In this document: one piece after another, positions 18,416 through 26,619 of the stretch
How the letters are laid out: every line of letters starts with the position of its first letter
Position numbering within the stretch: the stretch's first letter is position 1
NCBI RefSeq assembly: GCF_025244685.1
Contig: NZ_CP104202.1
Coordinates: forward strand, 1-64,000
Origin: Chlorobaculum sp. MV4-Y
Lineage (GTDB): Bacteria > Bacteroidota > Chlorobiia > Chlorobiales > Chlorobiaceae
DNA: 64,000 nucleotides
Reading direction: 5' to 3'
Notes under the pieces: generated by a model
Told to the model about the DNA's origin: nothing
What the model saw: only the letters and a program-made list of their open reading frames with translations
The model's database searches: none
Made by a program: the position numbers and the translations under genes

Positions 18416-19647
18416 ACCTTCTCGTCGCCATTCCCATCCTTCTGCCGCTCGTGACGGCGCTCGTCATGCTGCTGTTCCGGGAGCGTCCCGGCGTGCAGCG
18501 CGGTCTGGCGCTTGGCGCGTCGGTCGCGCAGGCGGCGGTGGCCGTCGCGCTGCTCGCGCGGGTGCACGCGGGTGGCATTCTCACGCTTCAGGTTGGCGGG
18601 TGGGCGGCTCCGTTCGGCATCACGCTCGTGGCCGATCTGCTCCCGGCGGCGATCTTCCTCTCGTCGGTCGGCATTCTCTACGGAGTGGCTGGCACGCTGA
18701 ACATGGCCGACCTCTCGGCTCGGCTTCCGATGATTGAGCAGCGTAATCTGCTCTCCGTGGTGGCGGTGCTCTTGCTCGTCACCTTCGGCGTGAAGGTGGC
18801 GATCTTTCCGCTCTTCTTCTGGCTTTCCGCCTCGTACCACACGCCGCCGGTCGCCGTGTCAGCCATCTTCGCCGGGCTGCTCACCAAGGTCGGCGTTTAT
18901 GCGATCATGCGCGTCTTCACCACGGTCTTCACCGGCCCCGAGTCGGAGGCGATTTTCCGCATCCTGCTCTGGATCGCGCCACTGACGATGGTGGTGGGCG
19001 TGCTCGGCGCGGCGGCGCAGTACGACTTGCGCAAGCTGCTCTCGTTCCACATCGTCAGCCAGATCGGCTACATGCTCTTCGCCATTGCGGTCCAGTCGCC
19101 GCTGGCCATCGCGGGCGGGCCGTTCTACATCGTGCACAACATCGTCGCCAAGACGAGCCTGTTTTACATCAGCGGCATCGTCCGCCACAAGACCGGAGCG
19201 TTTCAGCTCAAGAAGATCGGCGGGCTGTACAGCACGGAGCCGTTGCTCGCCGCGCTCTTCCTCGTCTCAGCGCTTGCGCTCGCGGGCATTCCGCCGTTGT
19301 CGGGCTTCTGGGCCAAGCTCATGGTGATCCGCGCAGGCCTCGAAAGCGGGCACTACTTCGTGACCAGCGCGGCGCTTGTGGTGAGTTTGCTGACGCTCTT
19401 TTCGATGATAAAAATCTGGAACGAAGCGTTCTGGAAGGATGACCCCGGTGTCGTCACGCCGACTGATGAAGCGCGGGGAGGCGGGCTCACGGTGATGCTC
19501 TACCTGCCGGTGGTGATGCTCTGTGGTGTTATTGTCTTTTTCGGCCTCTCCTTCGAGCCAGTCTATGACCTCTTCGCCCGCGCGGCGAGGCAGTTACTCG
19601 ATGTCGAGGGCTACCGGAACGCAGTGCTGCGAGGAGGTGGGTTGTGA
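18412..19647 (+). CDS. mrpD: Na+/H+ antiporter subunit D, shortened by an in-frame internal deletion
   Basis: NuoM/N-like ion-translocating subunit. 411 residues against about 490 for the family. GGWAAPFGITLVADLL is followed directly by PAAIFLSSVGILYGVAGTLNMADLS; in family members about 80-85 residues lie between these blocks, including the helix FLTGDLFN-x-(Y/F)VFFE with the essential glutamate (Glu137 in Bacillus numbering). The conserved lysine helix (FGVKVAIFPLFFWL) and SYHTPPVAVSAIFAGLLTKVG are present. Start GTG 18412 overlaps mrpC. The frame stays open, but loss of the glutamate helix should abolish proton transport. Confidence 0.88.
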   Translation: MNLLVAIPILLPLVTALVMLLFRERPGVQRGLALGASVAQAAVAVALLARVHAGGILTLQVGGWAAPFGITLVADLLPAAIFLSSVGILYGVAGTLNMADLSARLPMIEQRNLLSVVAVLLLVTFGVKVAIFPLFFWLSASYHTPPVAVSAIFAGLLTKVGVYAIMRVFTTVFTGPESEAIFRILLWIAPLTMVVGVLGAAAQYDLRKLLSFHIVSQIGYMLFAIAVQSPLAIAGGPFYIVHNIVAKTSLFYISGIVRHKTGAFQLKKIGGLYSTEPLLAALFLVSALALAGIPPLSGFWAKLMVIRAGLESGHYFVTSAALVVSLLTLFSMIKIWNEAFWKDDPGVVTPTDEARGGGLTVMLYLPVVMLCGVIVFFGLSFEPVYDLFARAARQLLDVEGYRNAVLRGGGL

Positions 19648-20117
19648 GTCAGTTTCTCTTTAACATCCTGCTCGCCTTTGCCTGTATGCTGCTTACCGGC
19701 GAGAGCAGCGCGCCGAGCTTCATCTCTGGCATGGTGGTCGGCTACCTGATTCTCTGGATGTCGCGCTCGGCATTTGGCAAGGATGTCTATTTTTCGAAAA
19801 TACCGAGGCTTACCGGGTTTTTGCTCTACTTCTTGAAGGAGCTGATTCTGGCCAATCTGCGGGTGGCGTTCGATATTCTGACGCCGAAAAACTACCTCGA
19901 ACCGGGCATCGTCGAGGTGCCGCTCGACGTGAAGAGCGATCTTGAAATCACGCTTTTCGCCAACCTGGTCACCCTGACGCCCGGCACCCTGAGCCTCGAC
20001 GTTTCGGCCGATCGGAAAATTCTCTATGTCCACGTAATGTACCTGCAAGACGAAGAGCACTTCATGTGCGAGCTGAAAGAGGGTCTCGAAAAACGACTGA
20101 TCGAGGTGATGCGATGA
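19644..20117 (+). CDS. mrpE: Na+/H+ antiporter subunit E
   Basis: 157-residue MrpE/MnhE. N-terminal membrane segments, then [24 protein letters not shown] and the family-defining [30 protein letters not shown]. The GTG start overlaps the mrpD stop and the end overlaps mrpF by four bases. It is an accessory subunit of the Mrp complex and appears intact. Confidence 0.92.
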   Translation: MSQFLFNILLAFACMLLTGESSAPSFISGMVVGYLILWMSRSAFGKDVYFSKIPRLTGFLLYFLKELILANLRVAFDILTPKNYLEPGIVEVPLDVKSDLEITLFANLVTLTPGTLSLDVSADRKILYVHVMYLQDEEHFMCELKEGLEKRLIEVMR

Positions 20118-20467
20118 GCTTTATTGAACTCTCGGCCACGATCGCCCTGTCGATCATCGGCCTCTCCATTCTGCTGATTTTCCTGCGGCTGCTGATCGGC
20201 CCGGAGATCGAGGATCGCCTCGTCGCGCTCGACCTGCTCTCGGCCAACACCATTGCCTTCATCGCGGTCTATTCGATCCTGAATGCGAACACGGCCTTTC
20301 TCGACGTCGGCATCATTCTGGCGCTTCTCGCCTTTCTCGGTACGGTGGCGTTCGCCTGGTATCTCAAACGAAGGAGGGGCCATGACCGAAATTTTCAGTG
20401 GCGTATTCATCCTCGCAGGCACGATTTTCATCCTGCTCTCCGCGCTCGGCATCATCCGGATGCCTGA
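20114..20467 (+). CDS. mrpF: Na+/H+ antiporter subunit F, C-terminus probably frameshifted
   Basis: MrpF is a three-helix subunit of about 90 residues. The first 90 residues fit: LLIFLRLLIGPEIEDRLVALDLLSANTIAFIAVYSIL ... LALLAFLGTVAFAWYLKRRRG. After that translation continues for about 27 residues in a non-family sequence, overlapping mrpG by 86 bp. If the G-run 20376-20379 had one more base, the frame would close at TGA 20383-20385, giving the usual ATGA overlap with mrpG. Function may be retained because only the tail is changed. Confidence 0.85.
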   Translation: MSFIELSATIALSIIGLSILLIFLRLLIGPEIEDRLVALDLLSANTIAFIAVYSILNANTAFLDVGIILALLAFLGTVAFAWYLKRRRGHDRNFQWRIHPRRHDFHPALRARHHPDA

Positions 20468-20726
20468 CCTCTACACCCGCATGTCCGCCACCACCAAGGC
20501 CTCCACCCTCGGCATCGGTCTGGTGCTCACCGGCACGGTACTCTTCTGGCAGGACGCCGCCATCACCTTCCGCGCCGCCGCCATCATCATCTTCCTCTTT
20601 CTGACAGCTCCCGTCGCCGCGCATATCATTGGCCGAGAGGCGTGGTCGAGGGGCGTGAAGTTGTGGTGCCGGGACGAATCCGCAAAGTCCTGCCGGAAAG
20701 TACGGGGACGGGAGAAGACGGATTGA
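20382..20726 (+). CDS. mrpG: Na+/H+ antiporter subunit G
   Basis: 114-residue MrpG/MnhG: FSGVFILAGTIFILLSALGIIRMPDLYTRMSATTKASTLGIGLVLTG, then a second and third membrane segment ending LTAPVAAHIIGREAW, and a basic cytoplasmic tail. AGGAGGGG stands just upstream of the ATG as a strong ribosome-binding site. Last gene of the mrp operon; the leftward arsA follows. Confidence 0.92.
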   Translation: MTEIFSGVFILAGTIFILLSALGIIRMPDLYTRMSATTKASTLGIGLVLTGTVLFWQDAAITFRAAAIIIFLFLTAPVAAHIIGREAWSRGVKLWCRDESAKSCRKVRGREKTD

Positions 20727-20793
20727 GGATTTGCATGGGCGGTTAGGTGTTTTCGCCCTTGTACTTATTGCTCGTTGCCGAAAACACGATCAC

Positions 20794-22002
20794 TCATTTC
20801 GCCTTCTCCTCTATCATCTCCTTCTTTTTGAACTCTATCGCCAGCCATTTCTCCTCGTATCCTGCGTGAGCAACCTTCATCCCCGCCAGGAACGTCGGCA
20901 GCACGACGCCCTTCTGGTAGTTGCCGATTCTTACGGTCAGCGAATCGCCGACCTGCACAACGTTGGCCTCCATGCGGTTGTCGAAGACGAAAGGCAGGCG
21001 GAGCTTCATGATGTAGTGGCCTTCGCTGACTTTGTGAATGTCCACGTGCTCTTCGTGGTAGAAGATGTCGAGCGGGTTGCGGTCGCCGTAGACCGTTTCG
21101 CCCACCTTGGCAAGCATGTCGAGGCCCAGCACTTCGGAGCGGAAGAGCGGCACTTTGGTGATGGGAATCGGAGCGAAGGAGGATTCGATCTGTTCGATAT
21201 ACTTTTTCTGAATCTCTTTCCAGCCTTCGAAGTACTGACCGTCAACGTCGTCCATGTAGACGCGGTTGATGACGATCTGGTCAACCGTGATGTTGTACAG
21301 ATTGAGGTAGGTGAGTGCCCGCATCGACTCCTTGACGACCATTTTCTCCGGATTCATGACCAGCCGCACGGTGGTTTTGGATGAGTCCGACAAGAGTTCG
21401 ATGATCCCTTCGACCGACGAAAAGAGGTGATCGACCTGATCATAGACGTCGGTGTCGGGCACGAAGTCGTGCAGGCGGCTGATGCGTTTGGAGAGCGGGC
21501 GGATGACCGGCTTGACGACGTACTTCTCCATGTTGCGCATGAGCTTGAGCATCCAGCCGAAGGTCTCGGGAATGGAGAGCAGGCGCAGGGTTTCGCCGGT
21601 CGGGGCGCAATCGACGACGAGCAGGTCGTACTCGTTGGACTCGTTGTAGCGCTTGATGTAGGAGAGCGAGAAAAGCTCCTCCATGCCCGGCAAGACGCCC
21701 ATCTCCTCGACGTAAATTCCCTCGATGCCCTGCACCTCCATCAAGTGGGCGAAGTGTTCGCGCACCACCTCCCAGTTGAGCGACAAGTCGCCGTAAACGC
21801 TCACCTCCTGGCCCCAGAGATTCTCGGCTACCTTCACCGGCGACGGGCCGAGTTCGATGTCGAATGAGTCGCCGAGGCTGTGGGCGGGATCGGTCGAGAT
21901 GACCAGCGTCTTGTAGCCGAGAGCCGCGGCCCTGACGGCTGTAGCCGCCGCGATGGAGGTTTTTCCGACGCCCCCCTTGCCCGTAAACACGATGTTTCTC
22001 AT
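20794..22002 (-). CDS. arsA: ArsA/GET3-family ATPase with HSP20-like C-terminal domain
   Basis: 402-residue ATPase. Deviant Walker [10 protein letters not shown], switch [14 protein letters not shown], switch [16 protein letters not shown], then the helical domain. The last about 75 residues ([42 protein letters not shown]) form the alpha-crystallin/HSP20-like domain found on ArsA proteins of phototrophs. There is no arsB or arsenical regulator nearby and no CxxC pair of true arsenite pumps is evident, so a protein-targeting or chaperone-like role is as likely as arsenite export. It is divergent from sqr across a 584-bp gap. Confidence 0.88.
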   Translation of the reverse strand: MRNIVFTGKGGVGKTSIAAATAVRAAALGYKTLVISTDPAHSLGDSFDIELGPSPVKVAENLWGQEVSVYGDLSLNWEVVREHFAHLMEVQGIEGIYVEEMGVLPGMEELFSLSYIKRYNESNEYDLLVVDCAPTGETLRLLSIPETFGWMLKLMRNMEKYVVKPVIRPLSKRISRLHDFVPDTDVYDQVDHLFSSVEGIIELLSDSSKTTVRLVMNPEKMVVKESMRALTYLNLYNITVDQIVINRVYMDDVDGQYFEGWKEIQKKYIEQIESSFAPIPITKVPLFRSEVLGLDMLAKVGETVYGDRNPLDIFYHEEHVDIHKVSEGHYIMKLRLPFVFDNRMEANVVQVGDSLTVRIGNYQKGVVLPTFLAGMKVAHAGYEEKWLAIEFKKKEMIEEKAK

Positions 22003-22586
22003 GACGCCTCCTGTGAGGGAATTTTTTCGCCAATGTACAGTCGTAAAATTTTACAACCGATTCGAGGGGCTGATAATTTCTGCGGGAGGCTGTGTGCCGC
22101 AGGCCGTTGCAGGGGCTGTTCGCGAGCTGCATCAAACGGAATGTCGTTATTTGAAAATACGTTGCAGGAGCGCGTCGGTATCCCTGCCCGGAAGTTGGTC
22201 GTTATGGGTGTCATCCTCAGGCACTTTTGAGGATTGTTTCCCGTTTGTGCGAAATCAGGAGTGATTCCTTTCTCGGTGCACCTCTTTTTTTATGTTAAAA
22301 ATGAGCAGGCGCTTGATTAATTATGAGCATATGGTTATAGTTGAGACGCATGACTTGCGGCATCCATTTCAGCCTTTTTGTTTCAGCAGCTAGCTATCCG
22401 TTGCCGGAATTTTCAAGGATTATTATTGTGTCATGATCGCGGACATGCCTTCACGTAATTATCAGTGTATCCATTCTGGCGCTCTGGTTGAGGGGAGTAG
22501 CTGTCGCTCTTTTTTCGGCGCGGACAGGGGCGTTTGTGATGTATAGTTGATTTAACTGGTTTAACAATTGAAAAATCAGACTTGTT
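22003..22586. promoter_or_regulatory. Divergent arsA/sqr intergenic region
   Basis: 584 bp without a supported gene. About 40 bp upstream of arsA is a perfect 12-bp palindrome GTAAAATTTTAC (22043-22054). Just upstream of sqr is a direct repeat TTTAACTGG/TTTAACAA (22551-22566). The rest is AT-rich around 22280-22460. These are possible operators for the two divergent genes; no regulator can be named. Confidence 0.45.
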
Positions 22587-24044
22587 ATGGCAAAGGTCGT
22601 CGTTTTAGGAGCTGGCGTTTCGGGGCATACCTGCGCATCCTTTCTCAAGAAAAAACTTGGAAAGCAGCATGAGGTGGTGGTTGTCTCGCCCAACAGTTAC
22701 TATCAGTGGATTCCGTCGAATATATGGGTTGGCGTGGGCCATATGACCATCGACGATGTTCGCTTCAAGCTGAAAAAGGTCTATGACCGCTGGGGCATCG
22801 ATTACAAGCAGGCGAAAGCCGTTTCGATTCATCCCGAGGGCGACGCGAACATCAGCAAGGGATACGTCACCATCGAGTACACCGATGAGGAGTACGCCGG
22901 TTACACCGAGACGGTCGATTACGACTACCTCGTCAACGCCACTGGTCCGAAGCTGAACTTCGAGGCTACCGAGGGGCTCGGTCCTGACAAAAACTCCCTG
23001 TCGGTCTGTACCTACAGCCACGCGGCTCATGCGTGGGAGGAGTTGCAGAAAAGCATCGAAAAGATGAAGAACGGCCAGAAGCAGCGCTTCCTCATCGGCA
23101 CCGGTCACGCGATGGCCACCTGTCAGGGCGCAGCTTTCGAGTACATCCTGAACGTCGCTCACGAAATCTCCTGTCGCGGTCTGAGCCACATGGCGGAGCT
23201 GACCTGGATTTCAAACGAGTACGAGGTGGGCGATTTCGGCATGGGCGGCGCGTTCATCAAGCGCGGCGGTTACATCACGCCGACCAAGGTCTTTACCGAA
23301 TCGCTGCTCGCCGAGTACGGTATCAAGTGGATCCGCCGCGCGGGCGTTTACAAGGTGGAGCCGGGCGTGGCCCATTACGAAACGCTCGACGGCGAAATGC
23401 TTTCGCAGGAGTTCGATTTTGCAATGCTGATTCCGTCGTTCTCCGGCGTTGGTCTGACCGCCTTCGACAAGAGCGGCAACGACATCACCGACAAGATGTT
23501 CCTGCCGAACAAGTTCATGAAGGTCGATGCGGACTACACCGCCAAGCCGTTCGGCGATTGGGGAGCTAACGACTGGCCGACTATCTACCAGACCCCGATG
23601 TACAGCAATATCTACGCCGCGGGCATCGCCTTTGCGCCGCCGCATCCGATCTCCAAGCCGATGACCAGCGTCAATGGTCGGCAGATTTTCCCGACGCCGC
23701 CGCGTACCGGAATGCCGTCCGGCGTTATCGGCAAGATCATCGCGCTCAACATCTCCGAGCAGATCAAGGGCAACCATAAAGAGCATCATCATAAAGCCTC
23801 GATGGCCCGCATGGGCGCGGCCTGCATCGTGTCGGGCGGCTTCGGTTCCTTCGACGGACTCGGCGCTTCGATGACGGTTTTCCCAATCGTGCCCGACTGG
23901 GAGAAGTACCCGGAGTGGGGTCGCGACATGACCTACTCGGTCGGTGAAGCCGGTCTGGCCGGTCACTGGCTGAAGTTCATTCTGCACTACCTCTTTTTCC
24001 ACAAGGCGAAGGGCTACCCGTTCTGGTGGCTCATTCCGGAATAA
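22587..24044 (+). CDS. sqr: Sulfide:quinone oxidoreductase
   Basis: FAD enzyme on the inner face of the membrane that oxidises sulfide and reduces quinone for anoxygenic photosynthesis. 485 residues. N-terminal Rossmann motif VVVLGAGVSGHTCASFL, a second conserved block LVNATGPKLNFE (residues 115-125), and the SQR-type FAD/quinone region YAAGIAFAPPHP (343-354) and PPRTGMPSG. Cysteines at 16, 141, 179, 196 and 413; those near 141-196 and 413 are candidates for the active-site pair. The C-terminus LKFILHYLFFHKAKGYPFWWLIPE would be the amphipathic membrane anchor. The long form with this anchor resembles SQR types of green sulfur bacteria; the exact type needs a tree. Confidence 0.92.
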   Translation: MAKVVVLGAGVSGHTCASFLKKKLGKQHEVVVVSPNSYYQWIPSNIWVGVGHMTIDDVRFKLKKVYDRWGIDYKQAKAVSIHPEGDANISKGYVTIEYTDEEYAGYTETVDYDYLVNATGPKLNFEATEGLGPDKNSLSVCTYSHAAHAWEELQKSIEKMKNGQKQRFLIGTGHAMATCQGAAFEYILNVAHEISCRGLSHMAELTWISNEYEVGDFGMGGAFIKRGGYITPTKVFTESLLAEYGIKWIRRAGVYKVEPGVAHYETLDGEMLSQEFDFAMLIPSFSGVGLTAFDKSGNDITDKMFLPNKFMKVDADYTAKPFGDWGANDWPTIYQTPMYSNIYAAGIAFAPPHPISKPMTSVNGRQIFPTPPRTGMPSGVIGKIIALNISEQIKGNHKEHHHKASMARMGAACIVSGGFGSFDGLGASMTVFPIVPDWEKYPEWGRDMTYSVGEAGLAGHWLKFILHYLFFHKAKGYPFWWLIPE

Positions 24045-24092
24045 GAAGGAGCTGTATTCAAGACATCGATTTCAACCTAAAACTCGTGAATC

Positions 24093-24251
24093 ATGGGGAA
24101 CTATAAATTCAAGGCATACTACGATGAAGCCTATCCGCCGGTGCCGGACAAGGCAACCCTCTTCTGGCGCAAGTTCGTGCCGTGGCAGCTTTTCAGGTTC
24201 ATCATTCTGAATATCAAAATGATCCGCATCGTCGCCGGCGGCCACTCCTGA
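24093..24251 (+). CDS. Small protein encoded behind sqr
   Basis: 52-residue frame starting MGNYKFKAYYDEAYPPVPDK, with an aromatic middle (FWRKFVPWQLFRF) and a hydrophobic, basic segment (IILNIKMIRIVAGG) that could lie in or on the membrane. It begins 48 bp after sqr, with GGTGAATC-like sequence rather than a good SD, and ends 31 bp before a strong terminator, so it would be co-transcribed with sqr. I do not recognise a family. The position suggests an accessory or anchoring peptide for the membrane-associated SQR. Confidence 0.6.
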   Translation: MGNYKFKAYYDEAYPPVPDKATLFWRKFVPWQLFRFIILNIKMIRIVAGGHS

Positions 24252-24282
24252 CCGCCGCATCGCGCATTCGGCAATCAGCCAC

Positions 24283-24326
24283 AAAGCCCCGGACGCTCCG
24301 CTTTATTCGCGGACGTCCGGGGCTTT
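24283..24326 (+). terminator. Strong hairpin behind sqr
   Basis: AAAGCCCCGGACG pairs perfectly with CGTCCGGGGCTTT, and the loop contains a second stem TCCGC/GCGGA. The T-run is only TTT, so it may be a weak intrinsic terminator or an mRNA-stabilising hairpin. Confidence 0.75.
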
Positions 24327-24452
24327 CGCGTGTACCGTCAATTGAAACCTTTTGCTGATCCTGTATTTTCAAGTTGAGAGCCATTTTGTTATACAGCTTC
24401 TCTGTTCAGCCATACTTGTCCCCAGTGTTCCCAATTCAAAACAGGAGTGATC

Positions 24453-24632
24453 ATGCAGGTATCCGAAGCTTGTCTGAATATCATCAGGGATTTTGAAGGG
24501 TTCAGGCCAATGCCCTATCGCTGTCCAGCCGGTGTTCTCACAATCGGCTACGGCTCCAGCCGCTATGCCGACGGCGGAACCAGTCTCGCTCGTAGCAGGG
24601 ACGAATTTTTGCAAGCATCTCAGGCAAGCTGA
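24453..24632 (+). pseudogene. Phage-type lysozyme (endolysin), N-terminal remnant
   Basis: A good ribosome-binding site (AGGAGTGATC before ATG 24453) opens a frame reading MQVSEACLNIIRDFEGFRPMPYRCPAGVLTIGYGSSRYADGG. FEGFR with the catalytic glutamate followed by CPAGVLTIGYG is the start of a GH24-type phage lysozyme. Family similarity stops after about 45 residues (near 24590); the rest of the frame is antisense to a nitroreductase remnant. Most of the enzyme is missing, so this is a scar of a lost prophage or lysis gene. Confidence 0.7.
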
Positions 24633-24777
24633 CCAGCAGGAACTTCCATGGCTGAAGGTTCTTGGCCGACGGGGCGAGCCGTCCAGTCTCAAGCACCCGT
24701 TCGAGAATCTCGGGTGGCACGGGTCGGCTTGTGTCTTAACCGCGCACGCTTTTGCGGGTTTCTGCAAGGTCGTGCAG
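24595..24777 (-). pseudogene. Nitroreductase-family remnant
   Basis: The minus strand reads NLHDLAETRKSVRG, a stop (TAA), then DTSRPVPPEILERVLETGRLAPSAKNLQPWKFLLVSLPEMLAKI. RKSVR, LETGRLAPSAKNLQPWKF is the FMN-binding start of nitroreductase-like proteins. The TAA replaces the expected tyrosine codon, the initiator appears to be ACA instead of ATG, and everything after about 60 residues is replaced by the lysozyme remnant on the other strand. It lies directly behind the K+ channel gene. Confidence 0.65.
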
Positions 24778-24786
24778 GTTTGTCTA

Positions 24787-25815
24787 TTACCGTGTTTCTC
24801 CCTGTGCCATTTTGCTGAGCATTTCAAGATCGCCGCCCTGGCCGATAACGATGATCGTGCCATTTTTCTGGATAATCTCTGCAGGGCGCGGCGTGGTGTG
24901 CAATTCGCCGCCCGGCAGCTTGTAACCGACCACGTTGATGCGGTGGTTGTTGTACAGATCGACCTCCTGAAACGATTTGCCGACGAGCGGCGAATTGTCG
25001 CCAACCAGGTACTGGGCGATCTGGAGATTGAGGTTGTTGACGTTGCTCAGCTCGTCAAGGTACTCTTCGAGTTCGGGTTCGGTCAGGAGATTGGCCATGC
25101 GCTTGCCTGCCGAGCGATAGAGCATCACCACCTTTTCAGCGCCCGCCCTGCGAAGCTTGCTTTCCGACTCGTCGCAGTCAGCTCTTGCAACGATGTACAG
25201 GTTTGGCTTGAGGTTCCGCGCGGTCAGCACGATGAAAACGTTTTCAGCATCGTTGCCTGCGGCGGCGATCAAGCCTTTGGCGCGGTGCAGCCCGGCATCG
25301 GCCAGCACCTCTTCATCCGCGGCGTTGCCCTTGATGGCCAGGAACCCTTCGTCGCGGGCGCGGAGCACGTTGTCGATCATGTTGTCGATGACCACGAAGG
25401 GAATCGTCTTCGTCCGGAGCTCTTCGGCGACGCTTCCCCCCAGGCGGCCGTAACCGCAGATGATGAAATGGTCGTTCAGTTTCCGAAGCATGCGTTCATT
25501 GCGTTGTTGTTCCCAATGTTCCTTCCACTCGCCCGAAACGAAGAAGACGGCCACATTGGTCAGGGTGAAGAAAAAGATACCCGTGCCGCCGACGATCAGC
25601 ACCATTGTGAAAATCTTGCCCACATCGTCCAGCGGACGGACTTCGCTGAAACCGACTGTTGCCACCGTGATGACCGTCATGTAAAGCGCATCCAGGAGGC
25701 TCATGTTTTCGAGGTACATGTAGCCAACCGTGCCCGAAATGACCAGGAGCACCACGCTGATGATCGAGACCGAGAACCGGCGGAGGGCGGAAATCTGTTG
25801 TGCGTCCTTGCTCAA
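24787..25815 (-). CDS. Potassium channel with RCK (TrkA-N and TrkA-C) domains
   Basis: 342-residue MthK-like channel: two membrane helices flanking the pore loop ALYMTVITVATVGFSEVRPL (selectivity filter TVGFS), then the cytoplasmic RCK domain with the NAD-type glycine loop HFIICGYGRLGGSVAEEL (about 115-132), and a C-terminal TrkA-C domain (VGKSFQEVDLYNNHRINVVGYKLPGG). It would gate K+ flux across the inner membrane in response to ligand binding. It is in line with, and follows, the DUF1997 gene after 36 bp, possibly the same transcript. Confidence 0.88.
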   Translation of the reverse strand: MSKDAQQISALRRFSVSIISVVLLVISGTVGYMYLENMSLLDALYMTVITVATVGFSEVRPLDDVGKIFTMVLIVGGTGIFFFTLTNVAVFFVSGEWKEHWEQQRNERMLRKLNDHFIICGYGRLGGSVAEELRTKTIPFVVIDNMIDNVLRARDEGFLAIKGNAADEEVLADAGLHRAKGLIAAAGNDAENVFIVLTARNLKPNLYIVARADCDESESKLRRAGAEKVVMLYRSAGKRMANLLTEPELEEYLDELSNVNNLNLQIAQYLVGDNSPLVGKSFQEVDLYNNHRINVVGYKLPGGELHTTPRPAEIIQKNGTIIVIGQGGDLEMLSKMAQGETR

Positions 25816-25851
25816 GCGGTGGTGGTGGGCATGGCGGTTAACGGAGCGCTC

Positions 25852-26466
25852 TCAGAGCTTGCGGATCTTGCCGAAGTCTTTCGAGATTTTCTGGAACATG
25901 TGGTTGGTTGCCGTCTGCATGATGAGCGACATGCCGGTGCTGACCATGGTGCGTACAACCTTCTCAGGCACAATGCGGAAGGCCGGATAGAGCAGAAATG
26001 CGACATTGACCCGGAGGTCGAAATCAACCGTTGTCTGCTCTTGCTGTACCGGTACGATCAGCATGTCGGCCGTGACCTTGCCTTCGAAGAGGTACTTTTC
26101 AGGCATGGCGAATGTTTTGTCCTGGGTCAACGGCCGCCAGGTGATCTTCCGGCCTACCGTGAACTGGCGGATCATCTCGTCGCTCATCTCTTCGGGATCC
26201 ATCGAGGCGATCTCGTCGGGAAGATCAACGAGGATTTCGTTCTCCTGCTGGATGTCAAAGATCACGTCGAACGGGTTGTTCTGCGGATCGGTGACGCGGA
26301 AATGCCAGCGGTAGGCTTCATCCCGGTCGAGCGGCTCGACTTTGTGACAGAACGGGTTGAAGGCAAGGATTTTCTGGTGGTCGGACAGATAGTCAACCGT
26401 ATGGTCGAAGTTCCGGTAAAACATCCATTGGCCCTTGCTTTTGCCTGTGGCGGTCATTTCCAGCAT
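25852..26466 (-). CDS. DUF1997 family protein
   Basis: 204 residues. The run YLSDHQKILAFNPFCHKVEPLDRDEAYRWHFRVTDPQNNPFDVIFDIQQENEI and the closing PAFRIVPEKVVRTMVSTGMSLIMQTATNHMFQKISKDF match the DUF1997 pattern known from cyanobacteria, plants and green sulfur bacteria. The biochemical role is unknown; the phylogenetic spread suggests photosynthetic physiology, and the fold resembles START-like lipid-binding proteins. ATG 26466 was chosen because GGAG lies 8 nt upstream; the frame extends upstream to 26592 without similarity. Confidence 0.75.
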   Translation of the reverse strand: MLEMTATGKSKGQWMFYRNFDHTVDYLSDHQKILAFNPFCHKVEPLDRDEAYRWHFRVTDPQNNPFDVIFDIQQENEILVDLPDEIASMDPEEMSDEMIRQFTVGRKITWRPLTQDKTFAMPEKYLFEGKVTADMLIVPVQQEQTTVDFDLRVNVAFLLYPAFRIVPEKVVRTMVSTGMSLIMQTATNHMFQKISKDFGKIRKL

Positions 26467-26619
26467 ATCGTTATCTCCGGCTCGAGCGTGATCGACGCAT
26501 GAGCGATCTTCGTATCCTTTGGTTGAAAAAATGGCCGGGTGGTCGGCGTGATCTCTGAAAATATAGCGACTTCCCGGCAAAATTGCGCACATCCCGCCCG
26601 TGCATCAGTGCTTCCTCGT

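Noticed and set aside
20794-22002. Arsenic-resistance operon
   Set aside because: Only an ArsA-like ATPase is present, with an HSP20-like tail and no arsB, arsC, arsD or arsR nearby.
24493-26502. Very long open frame on the plus strand opposite the K+ channel and DUF1997 genes
   Set aside because: It has no family features, is full of His/Arg/Asp as expected from antisense of GC-rich genes, and crosses several real genes on the other strand.
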